Below, in pieces: positions 5,568 through 13,579 of a stretch of DNA of 15,439 nt. Below the pieces are notes generated by a model. It saw nothing but the letters and a program-made list of their open reading frames with translations, was not told the origin of the DNA and did not search any database. Both the position numbers and the translations under genes were made by a program. The stretch's first letter is position 1. Each line of letters starts with the position of its first letter. Source of the stretch: Pirellulales bacterium (lineage in GTDB: Bacteria; Planctomycetota; Planctomycetia; Pirellulales; Thermoguttaceae); NCBI GenBank assembly GCA_030605745.1, contig JAUWHT010000297.1, positions 1 to 15,439 on the forward strand, given 5' to 3'.

Positions 5568-7038
5568 TCCACCCGACGGCCTTCTTCGCCCGGAATACTA
5601 CCCGGTACGTCTTCCCCTTCTCGAACGTCTCCAACTCCGGCAGCATGATGAAGTTGTCGGTAATCAGCGGAGCCAACTCCCGGCCCTCGATGAATTGGAC
5701 GTCTTTGATCCGGTGTGGCAGCAGGTGGGCCGGCGGGTGGCGAAGCTTGTGGTCCCTTTTGGCGTGGACCTGGAACGTGTAAGTGTCTTGTTCCACCGTC
5801 AAGGTCAACTCCAGCGGCAGGTCTCGCGGCGCCAAGCGGGCATCCCACGCCGGGTCGCCGTAGAAGGCCACCGTATCGCGGTCCCACAGCAGGCCCAGGT
5901 TGTCCCTGGCGTCCTTGTTCTCTTTGCCATTCAGCGCCCCCGCAGTCATGCCGAGCAGAAGCATGCCGGTCATCAGGTTCCACTGCTTCAGTTCGACCTG
6001 TGCGGTTTCGGGGAACCGGGTCTGAAGCGCATGGATCAGCGCCTGGTTGTTGAAGTAGAACGCCTCGCTGAAGGTGTACCGGCCGGGCTGTTTCACGAAG
6101 TAATCCAGAACGCCGCGGCCGCCGTAGGGGTACCACTGGCCCACGACGTAGCCGATCATTTGGTTCACGCCGCCAGAGTGCATCCAGGCCAACGCCATCG
6201 ACTGCCTGTCGCGGACGTGCCCCATCAGGCAATTGCCCCAGGGTGCGTAAACCTTGGGATTGCCGGAGTGGATCGGATAGGTGTTACCTTTCATGTCCCG
6301 GCCGAACAGCACGCCGTCCTTGCAGCGAAACTGCCCGTTGCGGTACGAGTAGCCGATTTGCCAGTCTCGCTCGGTGGCGTGGCCAGAGGTCACGAACAGG
6401 TCGGGCCGGAACTGGTTCATCACATCGACCAGGGCCTTGGTGGTGTCCGCCGGGCACCTCTTCTTCTCGACGGGCCCGCCGGGCTTCTTCTCGAAGTAGG
6501 CGTGCTTCTCACCCTCGCTGTACCAGATGCCTTCGTCGAGCATGGTTAGGTCGATCGGGCAACCCCCGGCCGCCTTACGGACGATCAAGGGTTGGTTGGC
6601 TGCCACCATCCGCAACGCATCGGCCGCGCCATAGCCGGTCAGAATCCCCCACAGCACGTCGGTATAAGGGTCCTCGTCCAGCTTTCGCGTCATCCGGTGG
6701 ACCTTGACGACGAACGCCCGGCCTGCCTCCTCCGGCCGGGCCACGAAACAGGCGTATCTCGGGAAGATCCTCCGCAGCGGCTCGACCGCCTCGGTCACGT
6801 CACCCTCATGCACCACAACCTTCGCGCCGTACTTCGAGACCAGGGCATTGACCACCGCACCCCAATCCGGATCGTCCTGGGTCCCTTTCGAGACCACCAC
6901 CGCATAGCCGCCCTCGATTTTGACCGGCTTGATCTGCACAGTCTCCCCTGCCGCGGCCTGCGCGACTGTCGGGGAGATGACTGTCGACAAAACGAGAAGC
7001 CCGAGAAAAGTCGTCCTGATGAGTTGGACAGTATTCAT
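5518..7038 (-). CDS. Secreted caspase-fold peptidase, C25 (gingipain)-like
   Basis: A 506-residue protein from the ATG at 7038. Residues 1-30 are a signal peptide (RTTFLGLLVLSTVISPTVAQ, AxA-type end), so it is exported. The frame can be extended upstream, but only through a palindromic repeat, so the internal ATG is preferred. The core suggests a clan CD cysteine peptidase: the strand YAVVVS, the segment DPYTDVLWGILTGYGAADAL (123-142) like the gingipain 'D...YGR' region, then FVTSGHATERDW with His220, and about 50 residues later WGNCLMGHV with Cys270. This is the His-then-Cys dyad order of C25 and caspases. The usual HG after the histidine is HA here, so activity is not assured. A beta-rich C-terminal domain (about 405-495) may bind cell wall or substrate. 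The last 16 residues overlap hicA in antisense. Planctomycetes often carry such uncharacterised secreted proteins; substrate unknown. Confidence 0.72.
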   Translation of the reverse strand: MNTVQLIRTTFLGLLVLSTVISPTVAQAAAGETVQIKPVKIEGGYAVVVSKGTQDDPDWGAVVNALVSKYGAKVVVHEGDVTEAVEPLRRIFPRYACFVARPEEAGRAFVVKVHRMTRKLDEDPYTDVLWGILTGYGAADALRMVAANQPLIVRKAAGGCPIDLTMLDEGIWYSEGEKHAYFEKKPGGPVEKKRCPADTTKALVDVMNQFRPDLFVTSGHATERDWQIGYSYRNGQFRCKDGVLFGRDMKGNTYPIHSGNPKVYAPWGNCLMGHVRDRQSMALAWMHSGGVNQMIGYVVGQWYPYGGRGVLDYFVKQPGRYTFSEAFYFNNQALIHALQTRFPETAQVELKQWNLMTGMLLLGMTAGALNGKENKDARDNLGLLWDRDTVAFYGDPAWDARLAPRDLPLELTLTVEQDTYTFQVHAKRDHKLRHPPAHLLPHRIKDVQFIEGRELAPLITDNFIMLPELETFEKGKTYRVVFRAKKAVGWIKEDLQTPQPSFRQCE

Positions 7039-7131
7039 AAGAAATCCGTTTAGCCGTCGGGCTTGCCCGGCGCGTCCGTATTGCAGCAAATTAGCGGCCA
7101 AAGCACGCGCCGGGCAAGCCCGGCGGCTAAA
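7031..7131. repeat. Palindromic repeat, family A copy 2
   Basis: Arms 7049-7074 and 7106-7131 (26 bases each) are inverted copies with one mismatch. They have the pattern TTTAGCCGYCGGGCTTGCCC then GGCGCG. Each arm carries the inner hairpin built on GGGC-TT-GCCC. The left flank TATTCATAAGAAATCCG matches copies 1 and 4, so the element extends to about 7031. The spacer resembles that of copy 1 (AAATTAGCGGCCAAA here, GAATTGGCCACCAAA there). The right arm contains the rsgA stop codon and the left flank contains the start codon of the peptidase. Confidence 0.88.
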
Positions 7132-8269
7132 CATCCCCTCTAATCAAATGACAATAACTGTCGTAGCGGCGTTCGTCAAGCCGGCCGTCGGCCACGGCGT
7201 TCTTTACTGCGCAGTCGTCTTCGTGCGTGTGTGTGCAGTCGGGAAACCGGCATAAGTGGACGTAGGGACGCAGGTCGCGGTAAAAGCCGGCTACCTCCTC
7301 GGGAATCACGTCCCAAAGCTGGAACTGCCGAATGCCCGGCGTATCCACCACGTATCCGCCGCAGGTCAGCGGCAACAGCCGGGCGGTGGCCGTGATGTGG
7401 CGACCCTTTTGGGTATCGCTGCTGACCGAGTCGACGCGCAATTTGAGCTTCGGATCGACCGCGTTGAGCAGCGACGACTTGCCCACGCCGCTTTGCCCGG
7501 CCACCACGCTCTCCCGGCCGGTCAACACTCGGCGGAACCGGTCCACGCCGAAACCCGTCTTCGCGCTCAGCAGCAGCACCTCGTAACCCATCTGGCTGTA
7601 TACGCCAATCAGCGGTTGCACGCCGGCGGGCTCAACCAGGTCCAGCTTGTTGATGCACACGATCGGTTTTACGCCCCCTTTCTCGGCGGCCAGCAGCAGC
7701 CGATCGATCAAGTTCGGCTTCAGCCGTGGCTCGGCGGTGCTGGCGATGATCAGAAGCTGGTCGACGTTGGCGACGATCACCTGCTGCCGCCCGCGGCTGG
7801 TCCGGCAGATAGTGCCCCGCCGGGGTTCAACCCGCTCGATGACGCCTTCCGGGGGATCGGTGTTCTCGACCGGCCTGAACATCACCCGATCTCCGGCGGC
7901 CACCACGTGCCGTTGGTCGGTGCTGAGTGTCTTCAGCAGCCGGCGGGTGGCGCACTGCCAGATCCGCCCGGCTTCGTCCTGGACCATGCTTGCCAGCCCA
8001 TGGACTGAAAGCACCCGGCCGCGGCGGCAAGCCGCTGGGTCTACCTCGAGATGGACGTCCAGGCCCGGTTCGTCGCTGCTGTTGAGCTGATCTCCGCGAA
8101 CGGTGCGTTTTCGGCTCAGTTCGCCCTTTCCGCTGATCCGCTCGCACTGCTGCGGATCTTCCTCCTCGAAGCCGTGCTGGTCGAACTGCCGCGTCCAGTC
8201 GCTGCGGCGCGTGCGGACCGAACGGTTCTTGCGGAAAGCGGCGCGGATTTTCTGCTTCTTCTTGCCCAT
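7127..8269 (-). CDS. rsgA: Ribosome small-subunit GTPase RsgA
   Basis: A 380-residue circularly permuted GTPase that checks maturation of the 30S subunit. From the ATG at 8269: a basic N-terminus (MGKKKQKIRAAFRKNR) and an ERISGKGELSRKRTV segment typical of the long form, then an OB fold (about 83-155). The permuted motifs are G4 NKLD (207-210), G5 SAK (235-237), G1 GQSGVGKSS (258-266) and G3 DTPG (309-312). The C-terminal zinc site is C340-x4-C345-x-H347-x5-C353. A TTG nine bases further upstream is possible, but the ATG is preferred. GGTGAG lies about 10 bases before it, within repeat-like sequence. The stop codon TAG at 7127-7129 is part of a family A repeat, so the gene ends IRGDV exactly at the repeat. 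It is probably transcribed together with the FHA gene upstream. Confidence 0.96.
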   Translation of the reverse strand: MGKKKQKIRAAFRKNRSVRTRRSDWTRQFDQHGFEEEDPQQCERISGKGELSRKRTVRGDQLNSSDEPGLDVHLEVDPAACRRGRVLSVHGLASMVQDEAGRIWQCATRRLLKTLSTDQRHVVAAGDRVMFRPVENTDPPEGVIERVEPRRGTICRTSRGRQQVIVANVDQLLIIASTAEPRLKPNLIDRLLLAAEKGGVKPIVCINKLDLVEPAGVQPLIGVYSQMGYEVLLLSAKTGFGVDRFRRVLTGRESVVAGQSGVGKSSLLNAVDPKLKLRVDSVSSDTQKGRHITATARLLPLTCGGYVVDTPGIRQFQLWDVIPEEVAGFYRDLRPYVHLCRFPDCTHTHEDDCAVKNAVADGRLDERRYDSYCHLIRGDV

Positions 8270-8292
8270 ACCGAGCAACTCACCACGGAGAA

Positions 8293-8437
8293 GAATTCAC
8301 CACGGAGGCACGGAGGACACGGAGAAGAGCAAGAGATAGTGTTGGCCTAATCCGGCGCCAGAATTACCAACGTGGGCTTCTGCTTTGCGACCTGATTTGG
8401 CTTTTCTCCGGGTCCTCCGTGCCACCGTGGTGAACTC
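8293..8437. repeat. Inverted-repeat element, family B
   Basis: Two inverted copies of a motif built on CACCACGGAGGCACGGAGGA lie at 8293-8332 (plus sense) and 8397-8437 (minus sense), about 65 bases apart, with only a few mismatches. A truncated extra piece (CTCACCACGGAGAAG) lies just left at 8280-8294. Translated, the motif gives the HHGGTEDTEKS phrase seen in spurious or repeat-derived protein tails of many genomes. The element lies between rsgA and the FHA gene and contains the 3' end of the latter. It could fold into a long hairpin in the mRNA. Confidence 0.8.
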
Positions 8438-8831
8438 TTTCCCTTGCCGCGCGGCCATGCTCTAGACCGGCCCGGTCCAACAATGAACTGCCGAACATGT
8501 TAGCTTCAGAGACATCGGGAGGCGGAGGACCGACCGCACCGAGTTCCACTGGCGAGTACTTCACCTCGTACTTGTGCTTGGCAATCGACAGGATGTCGCC
8601 CGGATCGACCCGCTTCTCCACTACCCGAACACCGTTGACCCTCACCCCGTTGCGGCTCTTCAGGTCGCGGACGTGCCAATAGCCGGCAACCACGGTTAAC
8701 TGGCAGTGATGGGCCGACACGTTGGAAAACCGGAGCACGATGTCGCAGCTTTCACGTCGCCCGACGAGCAGGCTTCTCTTCAGAAGCGGGATGAGGTCTC
8801 CCCCACCCATAGGAACCAATTCGCCGTACAT
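8364..8831 (-). CDS. FHA-domain protein (phosphothreonine-binding)
   Basis: A 155-residue protein that is mostly one forkhead-associated domain, which binds phosphothreonine peptides and often works with Ser/Thr kinases. Core motifs: LLVGRRESCDIVL (residues 21-33, with the Gly-Arg), FSNVSAHHCQL (35-45, Ser39 and His42), and DLKSRNGVRVNG (56-67, Asn61-Gly62), all intact. The ATG at 8831 giving MYGELVPMGGGD is chosen because planctomycete homologues, as I recall them, start this way; a TTG at 8879 would add 16 residues of no family character. From about residue 131 the tail (HHGGTEDPEKS) is translated family B repeat, so the original C-terminus was replaced or extended. It is divergent from the radical SAM gene with 75 bases between the starts and probably co-transcribed with rsgA. 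Confidence 0.88.
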   Translation of the reverse strand: MYGELVPMGGGDLIPLLKRSLLVGRRESCDIVLRFSNVSAHHCQLTVVAGYWHVRDLKSRNGVRVNGVRVVEKRVDPGDILSIAKHKYEVKYSPVELGAVGPPPPDVSEANMFGSSLLDRAGLEHGRAARERVHHGGTEDPEKSQIRSQSRSPRW

Positions 8832-8906
8832 GGTAATCGTGCTCTTGGCCCTTGTAGCTGGTGAAACACCTACGTACAATAACCTTGAGTTTAGTCGGGT
8901 GTCAAA

Positions 8907-9908
8907 TTGTCGTCAACTAAGTTTCCCTGTCTGGTCGGCCCCGCGGCCGATTTTCGGTCGGCCGGGTCGCCATATTACAGTCGTAACCTGTTTTACCGCA
9001 AGAGGTTCGGTGCCCGGGTGTGGAAGGTCAGCCTGGACGGGGGGTTCGGCTGCCCCAACCGTGACGGAAGCCTGGGGACTCGCGGATGTGTGTTCTGTGA
9101 TCCGGCGAGCTTCAGTCCCAGCCGCAGATCGGTTTCCGCATCGATCAGCGCCCAACTTGAGGAGGGTATTCGGCGGTTGGGTGCCCGCTATCGCGTTGAC
9201 CGGTTCGTAGCCTACTTCCAGCCGGGAACGAACACCTACGCGCCAGTCGAACAGTTACGGGCCCTGTACGAGCAGGCGATTGCGCACCCGAAGGTGGTAG
9301 GTCTGGCCATCGGCACCCGTCCCGATTGTGTCCCTGACGACGTGCTCGATCTGCTTTCCGAGTTGGCCGGCCAAACGTGGGTGTCCATCGAGTACGGCCT
9401 GCAAACGATCCACGATCGGACGCTGGATTGGATGAATCGTGGCCACCACTACGAGGCCTTCCTCGACGCGGTGCAGCGGAGCCGCCGCCGGGGGTTGAAA
9501 GTTGGTGTGCACGTTATCCTCGGCCTGCCGGGCGAATCGCGCGACGACATGCTGGCCACCGCCCGCGAGTTGGCCCGGCTTGAAATCGACTCGGTCAAAC
9601 TCCATAATCTGTACGCGGTCCACAATACTCCGCTGGCCGGGATGGTGGCACGCGGCGAGGTGCGGCTTGTGGAACTTGACGAGTACGTGGGCCTGGTGGT
9701 CGATTTCCTGGAACAACTCCCGCCGAGTTGTGTCATCGATCGCTTAAGCGGCGACGCCCCACCGGAGTACCTCGTGGGGCCAAGTTGGTGCCTGGACAAG
9801 CCGGCCGTTCGCGCGGCCGTCGAAGCTGAGTTCCAACGACGCAATGCGTGGCAAGGCCGGAAAATTAGTTTAGCCGCCGGGCTTGCCCGGCGCATTGGTG
9901 TGTGCTAA
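8907..9908 (+). CDS. Radical SAM protein, TIGR01212 (YhcC-like) family
   Basis: A 333-residue radical SAM enzyme of unknown substrate. The cluster-binding motif is GCPNRDGSLGTRGCVFC with Cys49, Cys61 and Cys64, i.e. C-x11-C-x2-C, which is characteristic of the YhcC/TIGR01212 family rather than plain CxxxCxxC. Further family marks: YFQPGTNTYAP (103-113), GTRPDC (136-141), IEYGLQT (161-167), NRGHHYEAF and HVILGLPGE (202-210), LYAVHNTPLA. The start is TTG at 8907, because an in-frame TAG lies 15 bases upstream and no ATG or GTG precedes the conserved region. The ribosome-binding site is weak. The last 12 residues (LAAGLARRIGVC) are translated from the left arm of a family A repeat, so the native end was probably near residue 320. 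Confidence 0.93.
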   Translation: MSSTKFPCLVGPAADFRSAGSPYYSRNLFYRKRFGARVWKVSLDGGFGCPNRDGSLGTRGCVFCDPASFSPSRRSVSASISAQLEEGIRRLGARYRVDRFVAYFQPGTNTYAPVEQLRALYEQAIAHPKVVGLAIGTRPDCVPDDVLDLLSELAGQTWVSIEYGLQTIHDRTLDWMNRGHHYEAFLDAVQRSRRRGLKVGVHVILGLPGESRDDMLATARELARLEIDSVKLHNLYAVHNTPLAGMVARGEVRLVELDEYVGLVVDFLEQLPPSCVIDRLSGDAPPEYLVGPSWCLDKPAVRAAVEAEFQRRNAWQGRKISLAAGLARRIGVC

Positions 9909-9950
9909 TGTGCTCGAATGCGAACGCGCCGGGCAAGCCCGGCGGCTAAA
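9869..9950. repeat. Palindromic repeat, family A copy 3
   Basis: Perfect 25-base inverted arms at 9869-9893 and 9926-9950 are separated by 32 bases. The left arm begins TTTAGCCGCCGGGCTTGCCC and continues GGCGC. Each arm has an inner GCCGGGC-TT-GCCCGGC hairpin. Relative to copy 1 the inner stem has a C-G pair where copy 1 has T-A, a compensated change. The element begins inside the radical SAM gene, includes its TAA in the spacer, and ends 26 bases before the next start codon. Confidence 0.92.
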
Positions 9951-9976
9951 CGACTACTGGAAACACGAGGTGCAAG

Positions 9977-12037
9977 ATGATCCAACCACGACTGACGACA
10001 ACTTGTGCCGCGATCCTTGTGAGCACGCTGCTGTTCTCCGCGCGAGTCGGCCCGGCCGAGGTGGTTCGGCTGGAAATCCAGCGGCGCGAGCCGTTTGCGG
10101 CGGGCCACTGCTTCGGCCGCAGCGGGCCCTACGAGAAGCTCTCCGGCCGCTTGTACGTCGATGTCGATCCAGACGATCCGGCCAACCGGCGAGTGACCGA
10201 CTTGAAACTCGCACCACGAAATAAGCGAGGTAAGGTGGAATGTTGGACCGACTTCTTCCTGCTCAAGCCCGTCGATCCCCAGCGGGGCAACCGCCGCGTG
10301 CTCTACGATGTGCACAATCGGGGCAACAAGCTGGCGGTGTGGACCTTCAACGGCCCACGCAGCAACAACCCAACCACTTTGGCCGACGCGGGAAACGGCT
10401 TCCTGATGCGGCTGGGGTACTCGATCCTGTGGAGCGGCTGGGACGGAGACGTGCTGCCGGACAATACGCACCGCTTGTTGGCCGGACTGCCCGTCGCCCG
10501 CCAAGACGGTATGTCAATCACCGGCAAAATCTACGTGGAAATCTGCGCAGACAAAAGAAATGTCCACAGCCAGCCCTTTTTTTGGAGTCCTTGGGGCACT
10601 TCTAACGCATATCCCACGGCAAGCCTGGACAACAAAACCGCCACGCTGACCATGCGCCCGAAACGATCAGAACCCGCCGTGGAGGTTCCTCGCGACCAGT
10701 GGGCCTTTGCCCGCTTGGAAGACGGAAAGGTCGTTGCCGACCCCGCGCAGCTTTACGTCAAGGAGGGATTTCGCCCGGGGTGGCTGTACGATCTTGTTTA
10801 CACGGGCAAGGATCCGCGCGTCACGGGGCTGGGGCTTGCCGCGCTTCGCGACTGTGTCTCGTTCTTCCGATACGCGGAAAAAGATCGCCAAGGGACCGCC
10901 AATCCGCTGGCAGGCTCGGTGGAGAAGGCTTATGTCTTCGGCATCTCACAATCCGGCCGAGTCGTGCATCATTTCATCTACGAGGGATTAAACACCAACG
11001 AAATGGGACGGATGGTGTTCGACGGGGCCCTGGCCCATGTCGCCGGAGCTGGAAAGGGACTGTTCAACTACCGCTTCGGCATGACCACGCTGTACGCAAA
11101 CCATCATCAAGGCAACCTCAATCCCTCCGAGTTCTTTCCACTGGCCCCGATGCCGCAGAAGGATCCGGTCACCGGCCAGCAGGGCGACACCCTGGCCCGG
11201 GCACGCGCCCAAGGACATGTGCCGAAGATCTTCTTCACGCAGACTGCCAGCGAATACTGGAATCGGGCCGGATCCCTGCTGCACACCGACGTAAAAGGTA
11301 AGAAGGACTTGGAATTGGACCCCAACGTGAGGATATACTTCGTCGCCGGGGCTCAACATCTGGGCGCCGGCCCCCCGACCCGCGGCATCTGCCAAAACCC
11401 CCGGAACATCCTGGACGACCGGCCGCCGATATTGCGGGCGTTGTTGGTGGCGCTGGATCGCTGGGTCAGCACTGGCCAGGAGCCACCTGCCAGCCGGTAT
11501 CCGCGGATCTCCGATCAGACGCTGGTGGATCTGCAAACGTTCCGCAAGCAGTTTCCAAAGATACCGGGAGTCCGGCTGCCGCGTGGATTCTACAAGCCGC
11601 TGCGATTGGACTTGGGACCGCGATGGCACACGGAAGGGATTGCCGACAATGTCCCGCCCAAGGTGGGACCACCATACCGAAGCCTGATCCCGGCTGTGGA
11701 CGCCGACGGCAACGAACTGGCCGGTATCCGTCTGCCGGACGTGGCGGTGCCGCTGGGCACGTACACCGGATGGAACCTGCGGGCGGCCGAATACGGTGCC
11801 CCGGACATGCTGGCGTTGCTGCACGGCTCCTACCTGCCCTTTACCCGGACGCCCGAACAGCGACGCGAAAGCGGCGACCCCCGTCCGTCAGTTCTGGAAC
11901 GTTACCCCACCCGCGAGGTCTACTTGGCTCGCATCGCCGAAGCGGCAAGCAAGTTGCAGCGTCAAGGATTCCTGCTGGAAGAAGATGCCGCAAAAATCCG
12001 GCAGGCCGCTTCTCGCCGCCGGCTTTGGGCCCAATGA
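9977..12037 (+). CDS. Secreted alpha/beta hydrolase, Abhydrolase_10 type
   Basis: A 686-residue protein with an N-terminal signal peptide (about residues 1-27, TTTCAAILVSTLLFSARVGP), so probably periplasmic or extracellular. It resembles the 'alpha/beta hydrolase domain' family (Abhydrolase_10), whose function is unknown. Marks: FGRSGPYEKLSGRLYVDVDP near the N-terminus, LYDVHNRGNK (109-118), LGYSILWSGWDGD (146-158), and the nucleophile elbow FGISQSGR with probable Ser324. Next come EGLNTNEMGRMVFDG, QTASEYW with acidic Glu425, and FVAGAQHLGAG with probable catalytic His461. The Ser-acid-His order is as expected; the roles are inferred. GAGG lies about 7 bases before the ATG. Its TGA overlaps an ATG of the next frame, and the MttB-like gene starts 32 bases later, so they are likely one operon. 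The repeat just upstream suggests a new transcription unit after the radical SAM gene. Confidence 0.88.
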   Translation: MIQPRLTTTCAAILVSTLLFSARVGPAEVVRLEIQRREPFAAGHCFGRSGPYEKLSGRLYVDVDPDDPANRRVTDLKLAPRNKRGKVECWTDFFLLKPVDPQRGNRRVLYDVHNRGNKLAVWTFNGPRSNNPTTLADAGNGFLMRLGYSILWSGWDGDVLPDNTHRLLAGLPVARQDGMSITGKIYVEICADKRNVHSQPFFWSPWGTSNAYPTASLDNKTATLTMRPKRSEPAVEVPRDQWAFARLEDGKVVADPAQLYVKEGFRPGWLYDLVYTGKDPRVTGLGLAALRDCVSFFRYAEKDRQGTANPLAGSVEKAYVFGISQSGRVVHHFIYEGLNTNEMGRMVFDGALAHVAGAGKGLFNYRFGMTTLYANHHQGNLNPSEFFPLAPMPQKDPVTGQQGDTLARARAQGHVPKIFFTQTASEYWNRAGSLLHTDVKGKKDLELDPNVRIYFVAGAQHLGAGPPTRGICQNPRNILDDRPPILRALLVALDRWVSTGQEPPASRYPRISDQTLVDLQTFRKQFPKIPGVRLPRGFYKPLRLDLGPRWHTEGIADNVPPKVGPPYRSLIPAVDADGNELAGIRLPDVAVPLGTYTGWNLRAAEYGAPDMLALLHGSYLPFTRTPEQRRESGDPRPSVLERYPTREVYLARIAEAASKLQRQGFLLEEDAAKIRQAASRRRLWAQ

Positions 12038-12069
12038 ACGCGATTAGGTGGAAAGCCAAGGAGGATAGT

Positions 12070-13494
12070 ATGAAACTCAGCTTGCTGGCCGACCAGCAGG
12101 TGCAAAAGTTGCACGCGGCTTCACTGGAAATACTGGAAACAATCGGCGTACACGTGCCGCACAAAAAGATGTTGGAACTGTTTGCCGAGGCGGGCGCCCG
12201 GGTCGATCGGCACACCCAAATCGTCAAGATCCCAGAAGAGGTGATTAGCCGATGTCTCGAGACGGCCGGCAAGACATTCACCATCTACGGGCGAGATCGC
12301 TCGAAGAAGGCCGAGTTCGGCGTCGGCCGGCGGAACTACAACAGCACTGCCGGCGAGGCGCTGTGGCTCGACGATAACCTCCAGCGCCGATACGCGACCC
12401 TGGAAGACGTCCGTACGGCAACTCGCCTGGCCGACGGGCTGCCAAGGATCAACATCGTGGGCGCCGCCGCCGATCCGCACGAGATGCCCGTGGAATATCG
12501 GTGTGTGTTCGTCGCTGCCGAGCAACTGAAGAACACCACCAAGCCGATCACCTTCTGGTTTCACGATCGTGCCTCGGCCAGGTTTCTCCTGGAACTGTTC
12601 ACAATCGTGGCCGGCAGCGAGCAAGAAGCGATCGAATACCCATTCGCTTATCCGTTCCTGGAGCCGATCAGCCCGTTGCGATTTCCCCGTCACGGCGTTG
12701 ATCTGCTGCTGGAGACCTGCCGATTCAACTTGCCGGTACCGATCGGGCCGATGGCGCAAACCGGCGCCACCGCGCCGGGCACCTTGGCCGGGACCATGGC
12801 CCAGGAGAACGCCGAGATCCTGGCCGGGCTGTGTATCGTGCAGTTGATCCGGCCCGGGGTGCCGGTGTGCTACGGCGGAATTCCACACGCTTTTGATATG
12901 AAAACCACCCAACTAATCTTTGCCGGACCGGAACAAGCACTGATGGCGGTCGGCCTGACACAGATGGGCAAGTTTTACAATCTGCCCGTGTACATCAACG
13001 TCGGATTGACCGACAGCAAGATCCCCGACGCCCAGGCCGGGCTGGAGGCAGGAATTACGCTGGCTTGCGGGGCGATGGCCGGGGCCGATATCTTCGGCCA
13101 CCTGGGCATCTCCGGCGTCGACCAGGCAACCTCGCTACCAATGCTGATCATGCAACACGAAATCATCGGCTACGTCGAAAGAATCCTTCAGGGAGTCGAA
13201 GTGACCGGCGAGAAACTGGGCATCGAGATAATCGAGCACGCCAAGGAAGCAGGCAGTTTCCTCGCCGAGGAACACACCGTAAGACACTTTCGCCAAGAGC
13301 TGTGGTTCCCACAATTGCTCGACCGCCGGTTCTTCGACGCATGGCAGAAGGACGGCCAAAAAGACATGATGACTCGCTGCAAGGAAATGAAAGACAATAT
13401 CCTACGCGAGCACAACCCCCAACCGATGGACAACGACACCCAGCAGGCCGTTGACAAGCTATTGGCAGACGCAAAGCGGCATCTCTCGAAATAG
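12070..13494 (+). CDS. MttB-family methyltransferase without pyrrolysine
   Basis: A 474-residue cytoplasmic protein of the trimethylamine methyltransferase (MttB) family. Members move a methyl group from a quaternary or tertiary amine to a corrinoid protein. Archaeal MttB reads an in-frame UAG as pyrrolysine; this gene has no in-frame UAG, so it belongs with the non-Pyl branch (MtgB and relatives acting on glycine betaine, carnitine or proline betaine). Family marks: LHAASLEILETIGVHVPHKK, then YNSTAGEALWLDD, GPMAQTGATAPGTLAGTMAQ, CYGGIPHAFDMKTT, and GLTDSKIPDAQAGLEAG around residue 317. AAGGAGG at 12058-12064 sits 5 bases before the ATG at 12070. An ATG at 12034 overlapping the previous stop is in frame but has a poor site. 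No corrinoid protein, RamA-like activator or MtrH-like partner is in the window. Substrate undetermined. Confidence 0.92.
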   Translation: MKLSLLADQQVQKLHAASLEILETIGVHVPHKKMLELFAEAGARVDRHTQIVKIPEEVISRCLETAGKTFTIYGRDRSKKAEFGVGRRNYNSTAGEALWLDDNLQRRYATLEDVRTATRLADGLPRINIVGAAADPHEMPVEYRCVFVAAEQLKNTTKPITFWFHDRASARFLLELFTIVAGSEQEAIEYPFAYPFLEPISPLRFPRHGVDLLLETCRFNLPVPIGPMAQTGATAPGTLAGTMAQENAEILAGLCIVQLIRPGVPVCYGGIPHAFDMKTTQLIFAGPEQALMAVGLTQMGKFYNLPVYINVGLTDSKIPDAQAGLEAGITLACGAMAGADIFGHLGISGVDQATSLPMLIMQHEIIGYVERILQGVEVTGEKLGIEIIEHAKEAGSFLAEEHTVRHFRQELWFPQLLDRRFFDAWQKDGQKDMMTRCKEMKDNILREHNPQPMDNDTQQAVDKLLADAKRHLSK

Positions 13495-13579
13495 CGCGGG
13501 CGCACTATTGGTGAGAAATATGCGGAATTTTCCAGGCGAGACTTTTTTTCCGTGTTTTCTTGCACCCAGCGACTGAGGT

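Noticed and set aside
7039..7134. 32-codon N-terminal extension of the C25-like peptidase
   Set aside because: It is translated repeat. The signal peptide begins at the ATG at 7038.
11623..12069. 149-codon N-terminal extension of the MttB-like gene
   Set aside because: It lies wholly inside the hydrolase gene in another frame and has no MttB homology. A perfect AAGGAGG directs the start at 12070.
13006..13035. Pyrrolysine (in-frame UAG) in the MttB-like gene
   Set aside because: The frame is open throughout, with an ordinary lysine codon in the TDSKIPD segment and no internal UAG.
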